Of a DNA stretch of 64,000 bases, positions 7,882 through 17,353 are shown in pieces. Where the stretch lies: positions 124,001 through 188,000 of the forward strand of contig CAJTUZ010000003.1 of assembly GCA_910579735.1 (NCBI GenBank). The letters are read 5' to 3'. The notes below the pieces were generated by a model. The model saw nothing but the letters and a program-made list of their open reading frames with translations. It was not told where the DNA came from and ran no database searches. The stretch comes from an uncultured Lachnospiraceae bacterium (lineage in GTDB: Bacteria > Bacillota > Clostridia > Lachnospirales > Lachnospiraceae). Position 1 is the first letter of the stretch, and every line of letters begins with the position of its first letter. The position numbers and the translations under genes were made by a program.

Positions 7882-9789
7882 TTACTTCCCCGGAAACGGC
7901 ACAATAAACAGGAAATCCCCCGCCGCGCCGCAATCGATCGCATATCTTTCATAATATATCCCGATTCCCTCCGGGAAAAGAAAAAACTGTTCCGCAACAT
8001 ACTCTTCCGTAAGCATGTCTTCCTCCCGTAAAACACTCCAGCCTACGCATTCTCTGTATTTATAAATTGATCCCGTCGCCTTCGACACAGCCTCCTCCAG
8101 GGAAGTTCCGTAAAGATCTTCCAAAGAGACCGCCTTCCCTGTCTTTCTCTCAAATGTTACCGGTTCTTCAAGATGCCAGCTGCGCCTGCCGCCCCAGTAA
8201 CCGTCTTGGTATTTGGCCACGGTTATGTATTTTTCTCCAATGTAGACATAATCATAGTGCGTGCCTTCCCATAACATTGTGGAATAATCGCCGTTTTGTT
8301 TCATTTCATCCAGCATTTCAAAAAACGTTTTCTGATATCCCAGTGCTTCCTGAAAAGCATTCTGAAAATATGCGTTGATCTCCTGGTATCCTTCGATCTT
8401 CTCGTTAAACTGCGGCAGACAGATCGTATAGGGGTTGAGCGCCTCTTCATCCTCACCTCTTTCATAGTAATCCTCATGGGTAAGATCCTCTGCCAGATAT
8501 TCTTCATACCCTTCCGTAGATCTGAATTCAGCCTTAATACTATTCCATTCTCCCGTATACGCCAGCATGGAGGCCGGTTCTGTCATAGGAATCTGTTCTT
8601 CATCCTCCCATTTTTCCGCCCCTTTTTCCGTAAGGGAATACCACTTAACGCCCTCTTCTGAAGACACGAACTGCCGCAGGAATATCCCCTGCTGTGTTGC
8701 ATATAGATCTGCCAAATTCTCACCGTTATAATAAGCGTCCGATGCCGTGCAGATCGTATGGTTATCATATATCTCTTCCCAGTCCGCCGCTGTATCTTCC
8801 AGTTTATAAACTTTTAACCGGCGCTCTCTCTCATCCACGTTTTCCCAAAGTCCATACAGAACATCGTTATAGATACAATAGTCCATCAGCTCTTTTTCCG
8901 GCAGGGATATCATCTCTTTATTCTCTGTCGAATACACGCCGGCTTTTCCTTGGTCTGCTCCATAATAATAACCAAAACAATATATCCGTTCCCCATATAC
9001 CAAAATGTCCCCCTCAAAATCAAAACGGCATATTTCTTCCCCGCTCTGCCCGTTGAGCGCATACCGTTTTACAACCGTTTCGTAACTCTGCGTCTCTTCA
9101 TTCCAACAGATTCCTTTCCAGAAAATACTGCCGGTATATTTTTTATTCCCACCGTCTGTCGGAACAGGCACATATCCGAATCTATGATACGGCGTCAGAA
9201 GTTCTTTCCCGGAACCATCTGTCCGCATACGGTAATAAAGTTTCCCGTAATCTTCAAGCATTTCTTTTTCGGACTCTAAGACCAGTCCCCGTATATCCGC
9301 TTCTTCGTCATACACATCGCAGAAATAAATATATTTCCCATCCGCTTGTAGAACATTAGCCGCGCTTTCACACAGTTTCTCCATAGCGGAGCCGTCTGTT
9401 CCGATCCTGTATATTGCATTGCTGTCGCTTAAATTGACAAAATAAATTGTATCTCCATCTACATAAAGGCTTCCCGGACGTACTTTTGCCAGGCATACGG
9501 CATCACTTCCATCTTCTTTTACACGGTATAAATAATAGTGATCCAACTGGCTGGCATAATAGTAATAGCCGTCTTTATAAACGATACGGCTCCCTCCGTC
9601 ATTTGCATACTGAATGCCGTCTTTATCCGGCAATGTCTGCAGCGCCTTCAGCACTTCCTTCTTCCACACTGCCGCATTGCCATCCACTCCTGCCATATGA
9701 AAAAAATGTGTGCATCCGTATCGGAAAAAAATCCCCATACAGAGTAACACACATCCTGTTATTACAATTTTCTCGACCCGCTTTTTCAC
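7882..9789 (-). CDS. Membrane-anchored protein with DUF5050-like propeller and RsiV-like C-terminus
   Basis: 635 residues. One N-terminal membrane span (VEKIVITGCVLLCMGIFFRY, residues 5-24) anchors a large outside part. Residues about 60-360 repeat the pattern YYxYR-DGS (HYYLYRVKEDGSDAVCL, AIYRIGTDGSAMEKL), typical of DUF5050/TolB-like beta-propellers in Clostridia. The last 170 residues, with GEKYITVAKYQDGYWGGRR and the FPEGIGIYYERYAID block, resemble the DUF3298/RsiV-type domain found in anti-sigma factors and surface proteins. GTG start with GGAGG seven bases before. It stands alone in the minus direction. Role unknown; a surface sensing or binding protein is a guess. Confidence 0.7.
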   Translation of the reverse strand: MKKRVEKIVITGCVLLCMGIFFRYGCTHFFHMAGVDGNAAVWKKEVLKALQTLPDKDGIQYANDGGSRIVYKDGYYYYASQLDHYYLYRVKEDGSDAVCLAKVRPGSLYVDGDTIYFVNLSDSNAIYRIGTDGSAMEKLCESAANVLQADGKYIYFCDVYDEEADIRGLVLESEKEMLEDYGKLYYRMRTDGSGKELLTPYHRFGYVPVPTDGGNKKYTGSIFWKGICWNEETQSYETVVKRYALNGQSGEEICRFDFEGDILVYGERIYCFGYYYGADQGKAGVYSTENKEMISLPEKELMDYCIYNDVLYGLWENVDERERRLKVYKLEDTAADWEEIYDNHTICTASDAYYNGENLADLYATQQGIFLRQFVSSEEGVKWYSLTEKGAEKWEDEEQIPMTEPASMLAYTGEWNSIKAEFRSTEGYEEYLAEDLTHEDYYERGEDEEALNPYTICLPQFNEKIEGYQEINAYFQNAFQEALGYQKTFFEMLDEMKQNGDYSTMLWEGTHYDYVYIGEKYITVAKYQDGYWGGRRSWHLEEPVTFERKTGKAVSLEDLYGTSLEEAVSKATGSIYKYRECVGWSVLREEDMLTEEYVAEQFFLFPEGIGIYYERYAIDCGAAGDFLFIVPFPGK

Positions 9790-9933
9790 AATGCATCCTC
9801 CGTCATATCTGTCTTTTGCTCTATTTTATCAGGAAGAAGCATCTTATTCGTATCATAATTGCATCATTGTTGCATCATTTCAGATGTATTTCCACACATT
9901 TTTCCCATTTTACAGACACCTCATTGTGTTTTA

Positions 9934-10830
9934 TTACGCGGTCACAGATTCCTCCCATACCATCCGGTCATATAACATTCCTCCCATTTCCACCTTCTCC
10001 CGATACGCAAATCCCAGCTTCTCGCAAAGCATCCTGGACTTCGTATTACCTTCCATGACAAATGCCTGAAAACTGGTAAAATTCAATTCCGCTTTCCCAT
10101 ATTGCAAAACTGCCATACAAACTTCATAGGCAAAGCCCTGCCGCTGCCAGGGTACGCCGATCACAAAACCAAGCTCCGGGATCTCATAGCCTTCCCGCAG
10201 ATTAAGTCCCGCCCTGCCGATGATCCTCCCGCTTTTCTTCTCCAGCACCGTCCACATGCCGTACCCGTAAAACCCGTACACATTCTTGATATAGTCCTTT
10301 ATATAAGCGATCTCCTCATCCCGGTCCGCATACAGATCTTCCATATATTCCGTAATGGATGCATCTTGATAAATTTCATAAAATTCCCCTACATCCTCTG
10401 TAACCGTCTCCCGGATCACGCAGCGTTTCGTTTCCGTGATCATCCACGGCCGCCCTGTCAAACGCCGCCAGACAAGTTCTAACGATTGATATTCAATTTC
10501 CGCCGGATTCTCTATCGCATATCCCGAAAACGAGAAATTTTCCTCCCGATTTTCCGCATGCAGATAAGCAACAACCGGATATCCGTCTTCTTGTAACTTT
10601 CTCTGCCAAACGGCATCATCCGTAATATAAAGAACGTCTTCCTTCTTCTCATACATGCAGCTGCTTATTTCTTCATCCTCTTTATGCTCCTTAAATCTGT
10701 TATGCAGCCCGCCTTCCGCACTTTCCATAAAACAGCTTTCTACCAAATTGTCCGATAATTCCTGCAGTAATCCTTCTATTTCTTCCATTGCGTTCTTTTT
10801 CTTCAAAATAAAACAAATTTTTTTCAACAT
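9934..10830 (-). CDS. GNAT acetyltransferase with unrecognised N-terminal region
   Basis: 298 residues. The C-terminal 170 residues are a RimJ/RimL-type GNAT domain: ETKRCVIRETVTEDVGEFYE opens it, VPWQRQGFAYEVCMAVLQYG is the acetyl-CoA loop and SRMLCEKLGFAYREK closes it. The first 125 residues, acidic and with a TDDAVWQRKLQEDGYPVVAY stretch, resemble the helper region of other Lachnospiraceae GNAT proteins but I do not recognise a domain. Start is uncertain: ATG 10830 has a distant AAGG; ATG 10788 is an alternative. Substrate unknown. Confidence 0.8.
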   Translation of the reverse strand: MLKKICFILKKKNAMEEIEGLLQELSDNLVESCFMESAEGGLHNRFKEHKEDEEISSCMYEKKEDVLYITDDAVWQRKLQEDGYPVVAYLHAENREENFSFSGYAIENPAEIEYQSLELVWRRLTGRPWMITETKRCVIRETVTEDVGEFYEIYQDASITEYMEDLYADRDEEIAYIKDYIKNVYGFYGYGMWTVLEKKSGRIIGRAGLNLREGYEIPELGFVIGVPWQRQGFAYEVCMAVLQYGKAELNFTSFQAFVMEGNTKSRMLCEKLGFAYREKVEMGGMLYDRMVWEESVTA

Positions 10831-10917
10831 CTGTCTCTTTACCTTCTTTAACAATTCATATACAATAATATCGTAATATACTACATTATATTAGAAAACC
10901 GGAAAGGAAGCAAAGCA

Positions 10918-11451
10918 ATGGCACAAAATCCAATCGTTACTTTTACCATGAAAAGCGGAGACGTTATCAAAGCGGAACTATACCCGGAGATCGCACCGAC
11001 TTCTGTCAACAATTTTATCAGTCTGATCCAGAAAAATTTCTATGACGGTCTTATTTTTCACAGAGTCATCAAAAACTTTATGATTCAGGGCGGCGACCCG
11101 GAAGGAACCGGTATGGGCGGTCCCGGCTATTCTATCCGCGGAGAATTTGCACAAAACGGCTATCCCAATGACCTGAAACATACAGCCGGCGTTCTTTCTA
11201 TGGCAAGGAGCATGCACCCCAATTCAGCAGGCAGCCAGTTCTTCATCATGCACAAGGATTCTCCGCATCTTGATGGCGCATATGCTGCTTTTGGGAAAGT
11301 AATTGAAGGTACTGAGAATGTCAATAAGATTGCCGAAACAGCGACCGATTATTCCGACAGGCCTCTGGAGCCGCAGATGATCGATACGGTCACGGTTGAG
11401 ACTTTCGGGGAAACTTATCCGGAACCGGAACAGATTCATGCAGACTTTTAA
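10918..11451 (+). CDS. ppiB: Cyclophilin-type peptidyl-prolyl isomerase
   Basis: 177 residues, complete cyclophilin: YDGLIFHRVIKNFMIQGGDP contains the catalytic arginine and the FMIQGGD core, NSAGSQFFIM the substrate groove, and AAFGKVIEG the closing strand. Catalyses cis-trans isomerisation at proline during folding. No signal peptide, so cytosolic. ATG after GGAAAGGAAGCAAAGCA. Single plus-strand gene between minus-strand neighbours. Confidence 0.95.
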   Translation: MAQNPIVTFTMKSGDVIKAELYPEIAPTSVNNFISLIQKNFYDGLIFHRVIKNFMIQGGDPEGTGMGGPGYSIRGEFAQNGYPNDLKHTAGVLSMARSMHPNSAGSQFFIMHKDSPHLDGAYAAFGKVIEGTENVNKIAETATDYSDRPLEPQMIDTVTVETFGETYPEPEQIHADF

Positions 11452-11630
11452 GCCTTTGGATGTTTCCTATGAACAGTTCTATCTCATTCACAAATTGTTC
11501 ATATTTAATTTAAAGAAACTTCACTTTGGAATCATTCTTTAGACATTTCTTTTGCATATACTTAAACCATAAGATAACGCAAGAGATAACATCAAAGTAG
11601 ACAGATTTAATTAATACTTTTTCATAATAA

Positions 11631-11657
11631 ATGCCAGGTAAATCATTTTACCTGGCA
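11631..11657. terminator. Hairpin downstream of the small membrane protein gene
   Basis: TGCCAGGTAAA and TTTACCTGGCA form an 11-bp stem; on the minus strand it is followed by TTTATTATG, on the plus strand by TCCTCCCTTTTT. It probably ends the minus-strand gene 11717-12196 and may also stop ppiB transcripts. Confidence 0.6.
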
Positions 11658-11716
11658 TCCTCCCTTTTTAAGGGTAAAATTTTTCATTCTATTCCATTCG
11701 GCTCCGCACAGGACTG

Positions 11717-12196
11717 CTAATATAATGTTCCCGCGATCAGAACCGCCAACCCGAATACAATCGCATAAAAGAGAATGAGAAACGCTATGTCCAGAAAAAT
11801 TCTCAAACCAATATTCATCTTCGTATTTCCGGAAACTGATAATGTCAGCACAATGCCTGCCGCTGCCATAGCGCCTCCTATCGCGCCGTTCATGAAATTG
11901 ACACAGTGCAGCGCGGCAAAGAAATAGGCCCATATCGGCACTTTGGCAGGAACATACTGCTCTCCCGTCTCACAATTCCGGTTATCCATAACAAGCGTTG
12001 GAGCGCTCATGCTCTGGAGCACCAGAAGCGCCTTCCTGTTTCCGACCGGAATTTCATACTCCGTCTGAATCATCCCTGTTTTAGTTTTGTAGTTTTTCAG
12101 GTGCAGCGGCGCACCGTCTACAGAAAGATTTTTATTGTTTCTAAGTGTAACATTATGCATCATACCATCAATATTTACATTCCAGCTCTTCTCCAT
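11717..12196 (-). CDS. Small membrane protein of unknown function
   Basis: 159 residues, not recognised. The first 75 residues look like a soluble beta-rich domain (MEKSWNVNIDGMMHNVTLR, LVLQSMSAPTLVMDN); then two hydrophobic segments follow, about residues 87-120 and 130-158 (LRIFLDIAFLILFYAIVFGL). The order suggests a cytosolic N-terminal domain tethered by a helical hairpin. It stands alone between ppiB and fba. Confidence 0.6.
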   Translation of the reverse strand: MEKSWNVNIDGMMHNVTLRNNKNLSVDGAPLHLKNYKTKTGMIQTEYEIPVGNRKALLVLQSMSAPTLVMDNRNCETGEQYVPAKVPIWAYFFAALHCVNFMNGAIGGAMAAAGIVLTLSVSGNTKMNIGLRIFLDIAFLILFYAIVFGLAVLIAGTLY

Positions 12197-12241
12197 ACTC
12201 TACTATATCCCCCACCATGTTTGTTCTTTATTATCATTGTC

Positions 12242-12270
12242 AAAAAAAGGACTGCCTTCCCAGGCAGTCC
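12242..12270 (-). terminator. Terminator of fba
   Basis: GGACTGCC and GGCAGTCC form an 8-bp stem, followed on the minus strand by TTTTTTT, 30 bp after the fba stop. Confidence 0.88.
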
Positions 12271-12300
12271 CTTGATGTGAATCATATTTGATTTCTATTT

Positions 12301-13164
12301 TCAAGCTTTGCCGATAGAACCGAATAATTCCATCTTCTCTTTTACTTTTGCTTTGATTGCTTCATAACCCGGAGCAAGCACTTTACGAGGATCGAAGCCT
12401 TTACCTTCCAGATCTTTGCCTGCTTCAATATATTTACGTGTTGCTTCTGCAAATACTAACTGGCACTCCGTATTAACGTTAATCTTTGCAACGCCAAGAG
12501 AAATCGCTTTCTTGATCATATCATCCGGAATACCTGTACCGCCGTGAAGAACTAACGGAAGCGTTCCTGTCTTCTCCTGAACGGAAGCAAGTACGTCAAA
12601 CTGTAAACCTTTCCAGTTCTCAGGATATTTGCCATGGATATTGCCGATACCTGCTGCCAGGAAGTCTACGCCCAGATCTGCAATCTGCTTGCACTCTGCA
12701 GGATCTGCACACTCACCCATACCTACAACACCGTCCTCTTCACCGCCGATAGAACCAACTTCGGCTTCGATAGAGATTCCTTTTGCATGAGCTGCCTCAA
12801 CCAGTTCTTTGGTCTTTGCAATATTCTCTTCAATTGCATAATGAGATCCGTCGAACATGATGGAAGGAAAACCTGCTTCCATACATTTGTAGCAGTGGTC
12901 ATATGAACCATGATCCAAATGTACTGCTACGGGAACCGTAATGTTCTGGTCTTTGATCAGACCGTTTACCATACCCATAACGACATCATATCCGCCCATA
13001 TATTTTCCGGCGCCTTCGGATACACCCAGAATAACCGGGGAGTTGCATTCCTGTGCTGTAAGCAGGATTGCTTTGGTCCACTCAAGGTTGTTGATATTAA
13101 ACTGGCCTACTGCATAATGACCAGCCACTGCTTTTTGAAGCATTTCTGTTGCTGAAACTAACAT
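12301..13164 (-). CDS. fba: Class II fructose-bisphosphate aldolase
   Basis: 287 residues. Zinc-dependent aldolase splitting fructose-1,6-bisphosphate into two triose phosphates. Visible motifs: VAVHLDHGSYDHCYKCMEAG with the metal histidine and catalytic aspartate, IEAEVGSIGGEEDG, LPLVLHGGTGIPDD with a second zinc histidine, and KINVNTECQLVF. The frame is open to 13236, but the -10 box of the promoter lies inside that extension; ATG 13164 has GGAGGTAATAAAG ahead. It follows the lipid kinase gene but has its own promoter and terminator. Confidence 0.97.
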   Translation of the reverse strand: MLVSATEMLQKAVAGHYAVGQFNINNLEWTKAILLTAQECNSPVILGVSEGAGKYMGGYDVVMGMVNGLIKDQNITVPVAVHLDHGSYDHCYKCMEAGFPSIMFDGSHYAIEENIAKTKELVEAAHAKGISIEAEVGSIGGEEDGVVGMGECADPAECKQIADLGVDFLAAGIGNIHGKYPENWKGLQFDVLASVQEKTGTLPLVLHGGTGIPDDMIKKAISLGVAKINVNTECQLVFAEATRKYIEAGKDLEGKGFDPRKVLAPGYEAIKAKVKEKMELFGSIGKA

Positions 13165-13224
13165 CTTTATTACCTCCATTATCATTTTTTCATACGCAGG
13201 CTGTCCACCTAACTCATTGATGTC

Positions 13225-13230
13225 ATTATA
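13225..13230 (-). promoter_or_regulatory. -10 box of the fba promoter
   Basis: TATAAT on the minus strand, about 60 bp before the fba start; the -35 region is T-rich and poorly conserved. Confidence 0.5.
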
Positions 13231-13290
13231 CCGCATTCCTTTTAAAAAGAAAACCTTTTCGGAAAAAATATTGGAATTTATTAGTTAATT

Positions 13291-14181
13291 TTACCGCGGT
13301 ATCCTGATTTCCAAAGCCTCTTTTTTATTTTCTATAACAGATACCGAATGTTCTCCTCCGAATTCTCCATCTAATGTCCAGGCCACAGCCTGATCTGACT
13401 CTATCACGATCCTGGACGTCTTAAAACAGTGAATGAAATCGGACTGTATCTTTTTGTCTACGAGGGCCGCAATAATGTTATTTAAATCGAGCGCGCTGGA
13501 CGGTTTTTTAATCAGCGTCACTTCAAACAGACCATCGTTTAACTCCACATTTTTTCCGGTTATCCCTTTAAAGCCTCCGACAGAATTAGAGTTGGTGATC
13601 ATCCCGTAAATATATTCGTTTTCCAGACATACATCGTCATATTGTATTTTCATATAGTACGACTTAATGGAAGAAAGGCGTTTAACGCCCTCCAGAAGAT
13701 AAGCCGCATGTCCCAGCATATTCTTCATATCCTGCTTCGTTGCATAAGATACATCCGTAAAAATACCAAATGCTGCCACATAAATAAAATAATCGTCATT
13801 AAATGCGCCGATATCACAGCCAAATTCTCTTCCGTTTACCACAATGTCCGCTGCTTTTACCATACTGCGCGGAATTCCGAGGCTGTTTGCAAAATCATTG
13901 GTACTGCCCGCAGGAACGTATCCGATCGGTAGTTTCTCCGGACACTGCATCATGCCGGTTACCACTTCATCCAATGTACCGTCGCCGCCGCTGCATACAA
14001 CGATATCATATCCTTCCCTGCGCTCTCTTACAGCATCAACCGCATCCCCGGACGCCTGTGTCGGATAGACGGTAACTTCATATCCGGCCTTGACAAAAAT
14101 ATCAATAATATCCAGCAGATTACTTCTGATCTTCGCTTTCCCTGCTCTTGGATTATAAACAAAAAGCATATTCTTATCCAT
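13291..14181 (-). CDS. Diacylglycerol/lipid kinase family protein (YegS/DgkB type)
   Basis: 296 residues. Opens with FVYNPRAGK, the nucleotide-binding N-terminus, then VVCSGGDGTLDEVVTGMM (GGDGT catalytic loop) and IGYVPAGSTNDFANSLGIPR, all diagnostic of the DAGK catalytic domain. The C-terminal beta-sandwich ends EIRIPR. Likely phosphorylates diacylglycerol or a related lipid at the membrane. Start at ATG 14181 after GGAGGAATGCTGC; the upstream extension lacks a site. It closes the rapZ-whiA-HPr gene row. Confidence 0.9.
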   Translation of the reverse strand: MDKNMLFVYNPRAGKAKIRSNLLDIIDIFVKAGYEVTVYPTQASGDAVDAVRERREGYDIVVCSGGDGTLDEVVTGMMQCPEKLPIGYVPAGSTNDFANSLGIPRSMVKAADIVVNGREFGCDIGAFNDDYFIYVAAFGIFTDVSYATKQDMKNMLGHAAYLLEGVKRLSSIKSYYMKIQYDDVCLENEYIYGMITNSNSVGGFKGITGKNVELNDGLFEVTLIKKPSSALDLNNIIAALVDKKIQSDFIHCFKTSRIVIESDQAVAWTLDGEFGGEHSVSVIENKKEALEIRIPR

Positions 14182-14266
14182 GCAGCATTCCTCCCGCCAC
14201 TTTCGGTACAAATCATTTTGGAAAAAAAGAGACCCCCTCACTTGGGAATCCCCTTCGTCTTCTGCC

Positions 14267-14524
14267 TTACTGATTGCCGCTCAAAAAACCTTCAATGCCT
14301 GCCACTGCCGCCTCTTCATCATTGCCATCGGCAACGACTGTTACTGTCTGGCCCATAGCCAGACCAAGGCCCATCATGCCCATAATACTTTTAGCATTCA
14401 CCTTTTTGTTATCTGACTGAATGTACACACTGCTGTCATACTGACTTGCCACCTGTACAAGTACAGCTACCGGTCTGGCTTCCAGGCCTCCCTCCAACTT
14501 AATTTGGACAGATTTTTCAATCAT
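14267..14524 (-). CDS. crh: Crh-like HPr protein lacking the phosphorylatable His15
   Basis: 85 residues with the HPr fold pattern. In place of the catalytic GLHARP motif it reads GLEARP, so position 15 is Glu, not His; Ser46 is intact in AKSIMGMMGL. B. subtilis Crh likewise lacks His15 (Gln there), cannot take part in PTS phosphotransfer, and acts only through HprK-made phospho-Ser46, for example with CcpA. Position after whiA and rapZ matches the crh position in Bacillus, and hprK is a few genes upstream in the same row. ATG after GGAGGAGAACTT. Family is certain; the Crh role is inferred. Confidence 0.85.
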   Translation of the reverse strand: MIEKSVQIKLEGGLEARPVAVLVQVASQYDSSVYIQSDNKKVNAKSIMGMMGLGLAMGQTVTVVADGNDEEAAVAGIEGFLSGNQ

Positions 14525-14538
14525 AAGTTCTCCTCCTT

Positions 14539-15417
14539 CTATAACCTCATATGTTCAGCAATCTCACTTAGTTTCCGAAGTCGGTGGTTGACACCTGATT
14601 TCCCGACCGGCGGTTCCAGATACTCTCCAAGTTCTTTTAAGGGAGCCTCCGGATATTCTAAACGAATCTCTGCCATTTGCCGCAGATTGTCCGGTAAATT
14701 TTCAAATCCATATTGTTTCTGAATGAGCAGAATATCTTCTATCTGTTTGGATGCGGCGTTAACCGTTTTGGTAATATTGGCCGCTTCGCAATTGACCCGC
14801 CTGTTAATGGAATTACGCATTTCTTTCACGATCCGCAGATTTTCCAAGTTCATCAAAGATACATGAGCGCCCATAACATTCAGCAGATCTACGATTCCGG
14901 AACCCTCTTTTAAATATACAATATAATATTTCTTACGTTTGATCACTTTTGCTTCTATTTGAAATTCCTGTATGATATCCTTTAACTGTTCTGCCTGTTC
15001 CGGACTGTTGCAGACAAATTCGAGATGATAGCTTTTCTCCGGATCGCTCATGGAACCGGCACAAAGAAAAACTCCCCGTAAAAAGGCACGCGCACAGCAG
15101 CTGTTCTTAATCAGCAGTGAATTAACAGGCAGATTAAGCGGAAGAATTTCCTTGTCGGCATCATACAGATGCAGCGCGTGAAAAATTTTTTCTTCATCCA
15201 CTTCCTGCATAACAGTTTCTATATTAAATGTTTTTTGTAATAATGTAAAGTACTTTCTGGCAACCGTTTCATTTTCCATGTCCAATTTCAAATGTAACCC
15301 GTCGCCCGTCAGATGTCCGCCAAAATGAATCAACGCGGCCAGCTCCGCTAACTGACAATGTCTCGCCGGACTGACAGCATCTGCCAGTTCCTCTTTTACC
15401 ATACCGGAAAACGACAT
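14539..15417 (-). CDS. whiA: WhiA, DNA-binding regulator
   Basis: 292 residues: LAGLIDADG-like homing-endonuclease N-terminal domain (degenerate), then the C-terminal helix-turn-helix (LRQMAEIRLEYPEAPLKELG and KSGVNHRLRKL). In Streptomyces WhiA controls sporulation; in Bacillus it links cell division and chromosome segregation. ATG 15417 is seven bases from GAGGG; an ATG two codons earlier is too close. Directly follows rapZ, a conserved Firmicute order. Confidence 0.96.
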   Translation of the reverse strand: MSFSGMVKEELADAVSPARHCQLAELAALIHFGGHLTGDGLHLKLDMENETVARKYFTLLQKTFNIETVMQEVDEEKIFHALHLYDADKEILPLNLPVNSLLIKNSCCARAFLRGVFLCAGSMSDPEKSYHLEFVCNSPEQAEQLKDIIQEFQIEAKVIKRKKYYIVYLKEGSGIVDLLNVMGAHVSLMNLENLRIVKEMRNSINRRVNCEAANITKTVNAASKQIEDILLIQKQYGFENLPDNLRQMAEIRLEYPEAPLKELGEYLEPPVGKSGVNHRLRKLSEIAEHMRL

Positions 15418-15438
15418 AATCATTCCCTCTGTTCAAAC

Positions 15439-16293
15439 TCACTTCGTATCACGATGATACAATTTCAAACCATAATTTCCCTGATCTTTCATGCGTTTAT
15501 ATAATTCATTCGCAAGCGTAACGCTTCTGTGCCTGCCGCCTGTGCATCCGATGCCTACGACCAGCTGATATTTTCCTTCTTTAATATAATTCGGAACAAG
15601 GAATGTCAGCATGTCCACCAGCTTCTCCATGAAATCCGATGCTTCCGAAAAGCTCATGACATAGTCCTGTACTTCTTGATCATTGCCGGTCTTATGTTTC
15701 AGTTCATCAATATAAAACGGATTCGGCAGAAATCTGACATCAAAGACCAGATCGGCATCCGCAGGAATCCCGTTTTTAAACCCGAATGATAAAATCGTCA
15801 CCATGAGAGAATTATACTCTTCATTCAGGACAAAAATACGATCCATTTCCTCTTTCAATTCTCTGGTCAGCAGATTGGATGTATCGATCACATAATCCGC
15901 TTTTCTCTTCATGTCTTCCAGAATTTTCCGTTCTTTTTCTACACCGTCCTCTATCCGTCCATCCGGCGAAAGCGGATGCACCCTTCTGGTTTCTTTATAT
16001 CGCTTGATCAATACGGAATCGCTTGCATCCATAAAAAGGACTTCGAAAACATATCCTTCCGCCTTCAGTTTTTCCAATATTTTCTGCACGTCATTAAACG
16101 GCTGATCGGCACGTACATCCAATCCCAATGCCACCTTGGTAATCTCACTGCCCGGCGTTACAATCAGTTCGAGAAATTTTTCGATCAGAGGCACCGGAAG
16201 ATTATCAACACAATAAAATCCCAGATCCTCCAACATTTTAAACGCTGTGCTTTTACCGCCGCCGCTCATCCCGGTTACTACTACAAACCGCAT
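15439..16293 (-). CDS. rapZ: RapZ family nucleotide-binding protein (YvcJ)
   Basis: 284 residues. Walker A GMSGGGKS at residues 8-15, Walker B region near LGLDVRAD, and the C-terminal GCTGGRHRSVTLANEL signature. E. coli RapZ binds small RNA and controls GlmS; B. subtilis YvcJ is a GTPase/ATPase linked to competence. Start ATG 16293 at the family N-terminus MRFVVVTGMSG. In a tight row with murB upstream and whiA downstream. Confidence 0.96.
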   Translation of the reverse strand: MRFVVVTGMSGGGKSTAFKMLEDLGFYCVDNLPVPLIEKFLELIVTPGSEITKVALGLDVRADQPFNDVQKILEKLKAEGYVFEVLFMDASDSVLIKRYKETRRVHPLSPDGRIEDGVEKERKILEDMKRKADYVIDTSNLLTRELKEEMDRIFVLNEEYNSLMVTILSFGFKNGIPADADLVFDVRFLPNPFYIDELKHKTGNDQEVQDYVMSFSEASDFMEKLVDMLTFLVPNYIKEGKYQLVVGIGCTGGRHRSVTLANELYKRMKDQGNYGLKLYHRDTK

Positions 16294-16340
16294 GTTTATC
16301 CTACGCCTCTTTCTTTAGACTGTTATCTTTACCAATTATT

Positions 16341-17258
16341 TTAAAAATCTCCCAGGAAGATGATCTCCGGTTCCAATCTCACATGAAAACGGTCGCTTAC
16401 TCTTTCCTGCACTTCTTCGATCACTTCTTTTACATCAGCTGCCGTGGCTTTTCCCACATTGACTACGAAACCGCAGTGTTTATCCGAAACCTGTGCCCCA
16501 CCGATACGATAACCGCGAAGGCCGGATTCCATGATCAGCTTGCCGGCAAAATATCCTTCCGGCCGTTTAAACGTACTGCCCGCACTCGGATAATTTAACG
16601 GCTGTTTACTCTGACGTTTCTGCATCAAATCATCCATTTTCTCCTGAATCTCTTCTCCGGACGCCGGATGCATCCGAAAGACAACTTCCAGCACGATAAA
16701 TGGTCTGTTTTTAATAATACTGGTACGATACCCGAATTCCATCGTATTATTATCCAAAATAAGAATTTTGCCTTCTTTGTCCATAACCTTGACGGATTCT
16801 ACAATCTGCTTCATCTCCCCGTCATAGGCTCCTGCGTTCATGACAACACCGCCGCCGACGCTTCCGGGAATCCCTGCTGCAAATTCCATACCGGACAGTC
16901 CTGCGTCCCGCGCCCGTGCCGCGGTCTGTGATAACAGCGCTCCTGCCTGTGCATGAATGCGCTCTTCTTCCACTGTAATCCTGTTCATTCCTTCTCCGAG
17001 CTTTATAATAATACCGCGGTATCCTTTATCTCCGACAAGCAGATTGCTTCCGTTCCCAAGAATAAAATACTCCTGCCCGATCTGATGCAGATAGGGGACA
17101 AGCCGCAGCAGTTCCTCTTCCTGCTCGATCAGAACCATACATTCCGCATCACCGCCTATTCTGAAAGTCGTATGCCTGCTCATGGGTTCTTTGAAAAGCA
17201 TTCTCTCTTTCGGAATGATCTTTCCGATATATTCACATATAGATGTATTTAAGCTCAA
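16341..17258 (-). CDS. murB: UDP-N-acetylenolpyruvoylglucosamine reductase
   Basis: 305 residues. FAD-dependent second step of UDP-N-acetylmuramate synthesis. SRHTTFRIGGDAECMV and ILGNGSNLLVGDKGYRG form the FAD site; GIPGSVGGGVVMNAGAYDGE and YPSAGSTFKRPEGYFAGKLI hold the catalytic serine region; LEPEIIFLGDF ends it. Start is a TTG at 17258 with a poor ribosome site; family length before the GG motif supports it over ATG 17201. Confidence 0.94.
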   Translation of the reverse strand: MSLNTSICEYIGKIIPKERMLFKEPMSRHTTFRIGGDAECMVLIEQEEELLRLVPYLHQIGQEYFILGNGSNLLVGDKGYRGIIIKLGEGMNRITVEEERIHAQAGALLSQTAARARDAGLSGMEFAAGIPGSVGGGVVMNAGAYDGEMKQIVESVKVMDKEGKILILDNNTMEFGYRTSIIKNRPFIVLEVVFRMHPASGEEIQEKMDDLMQKRQSKQPLNYPSAGSTFKRPEGYFAGKLIMESGLRGYRIGGAQVSDKHCGFVVNVGKATAADVKEVIEEVQERVSDRFHVRLEPEIIFLGDF

Positions 17259-17353
17259 TTTTGCACCGTCTCATTTCTTAAAATATATAATATATAATAT
17301 GCCGAATTTTAAATCTAATACCATGCCATTTTCTTAGCCTGCGGTATTTGTCT

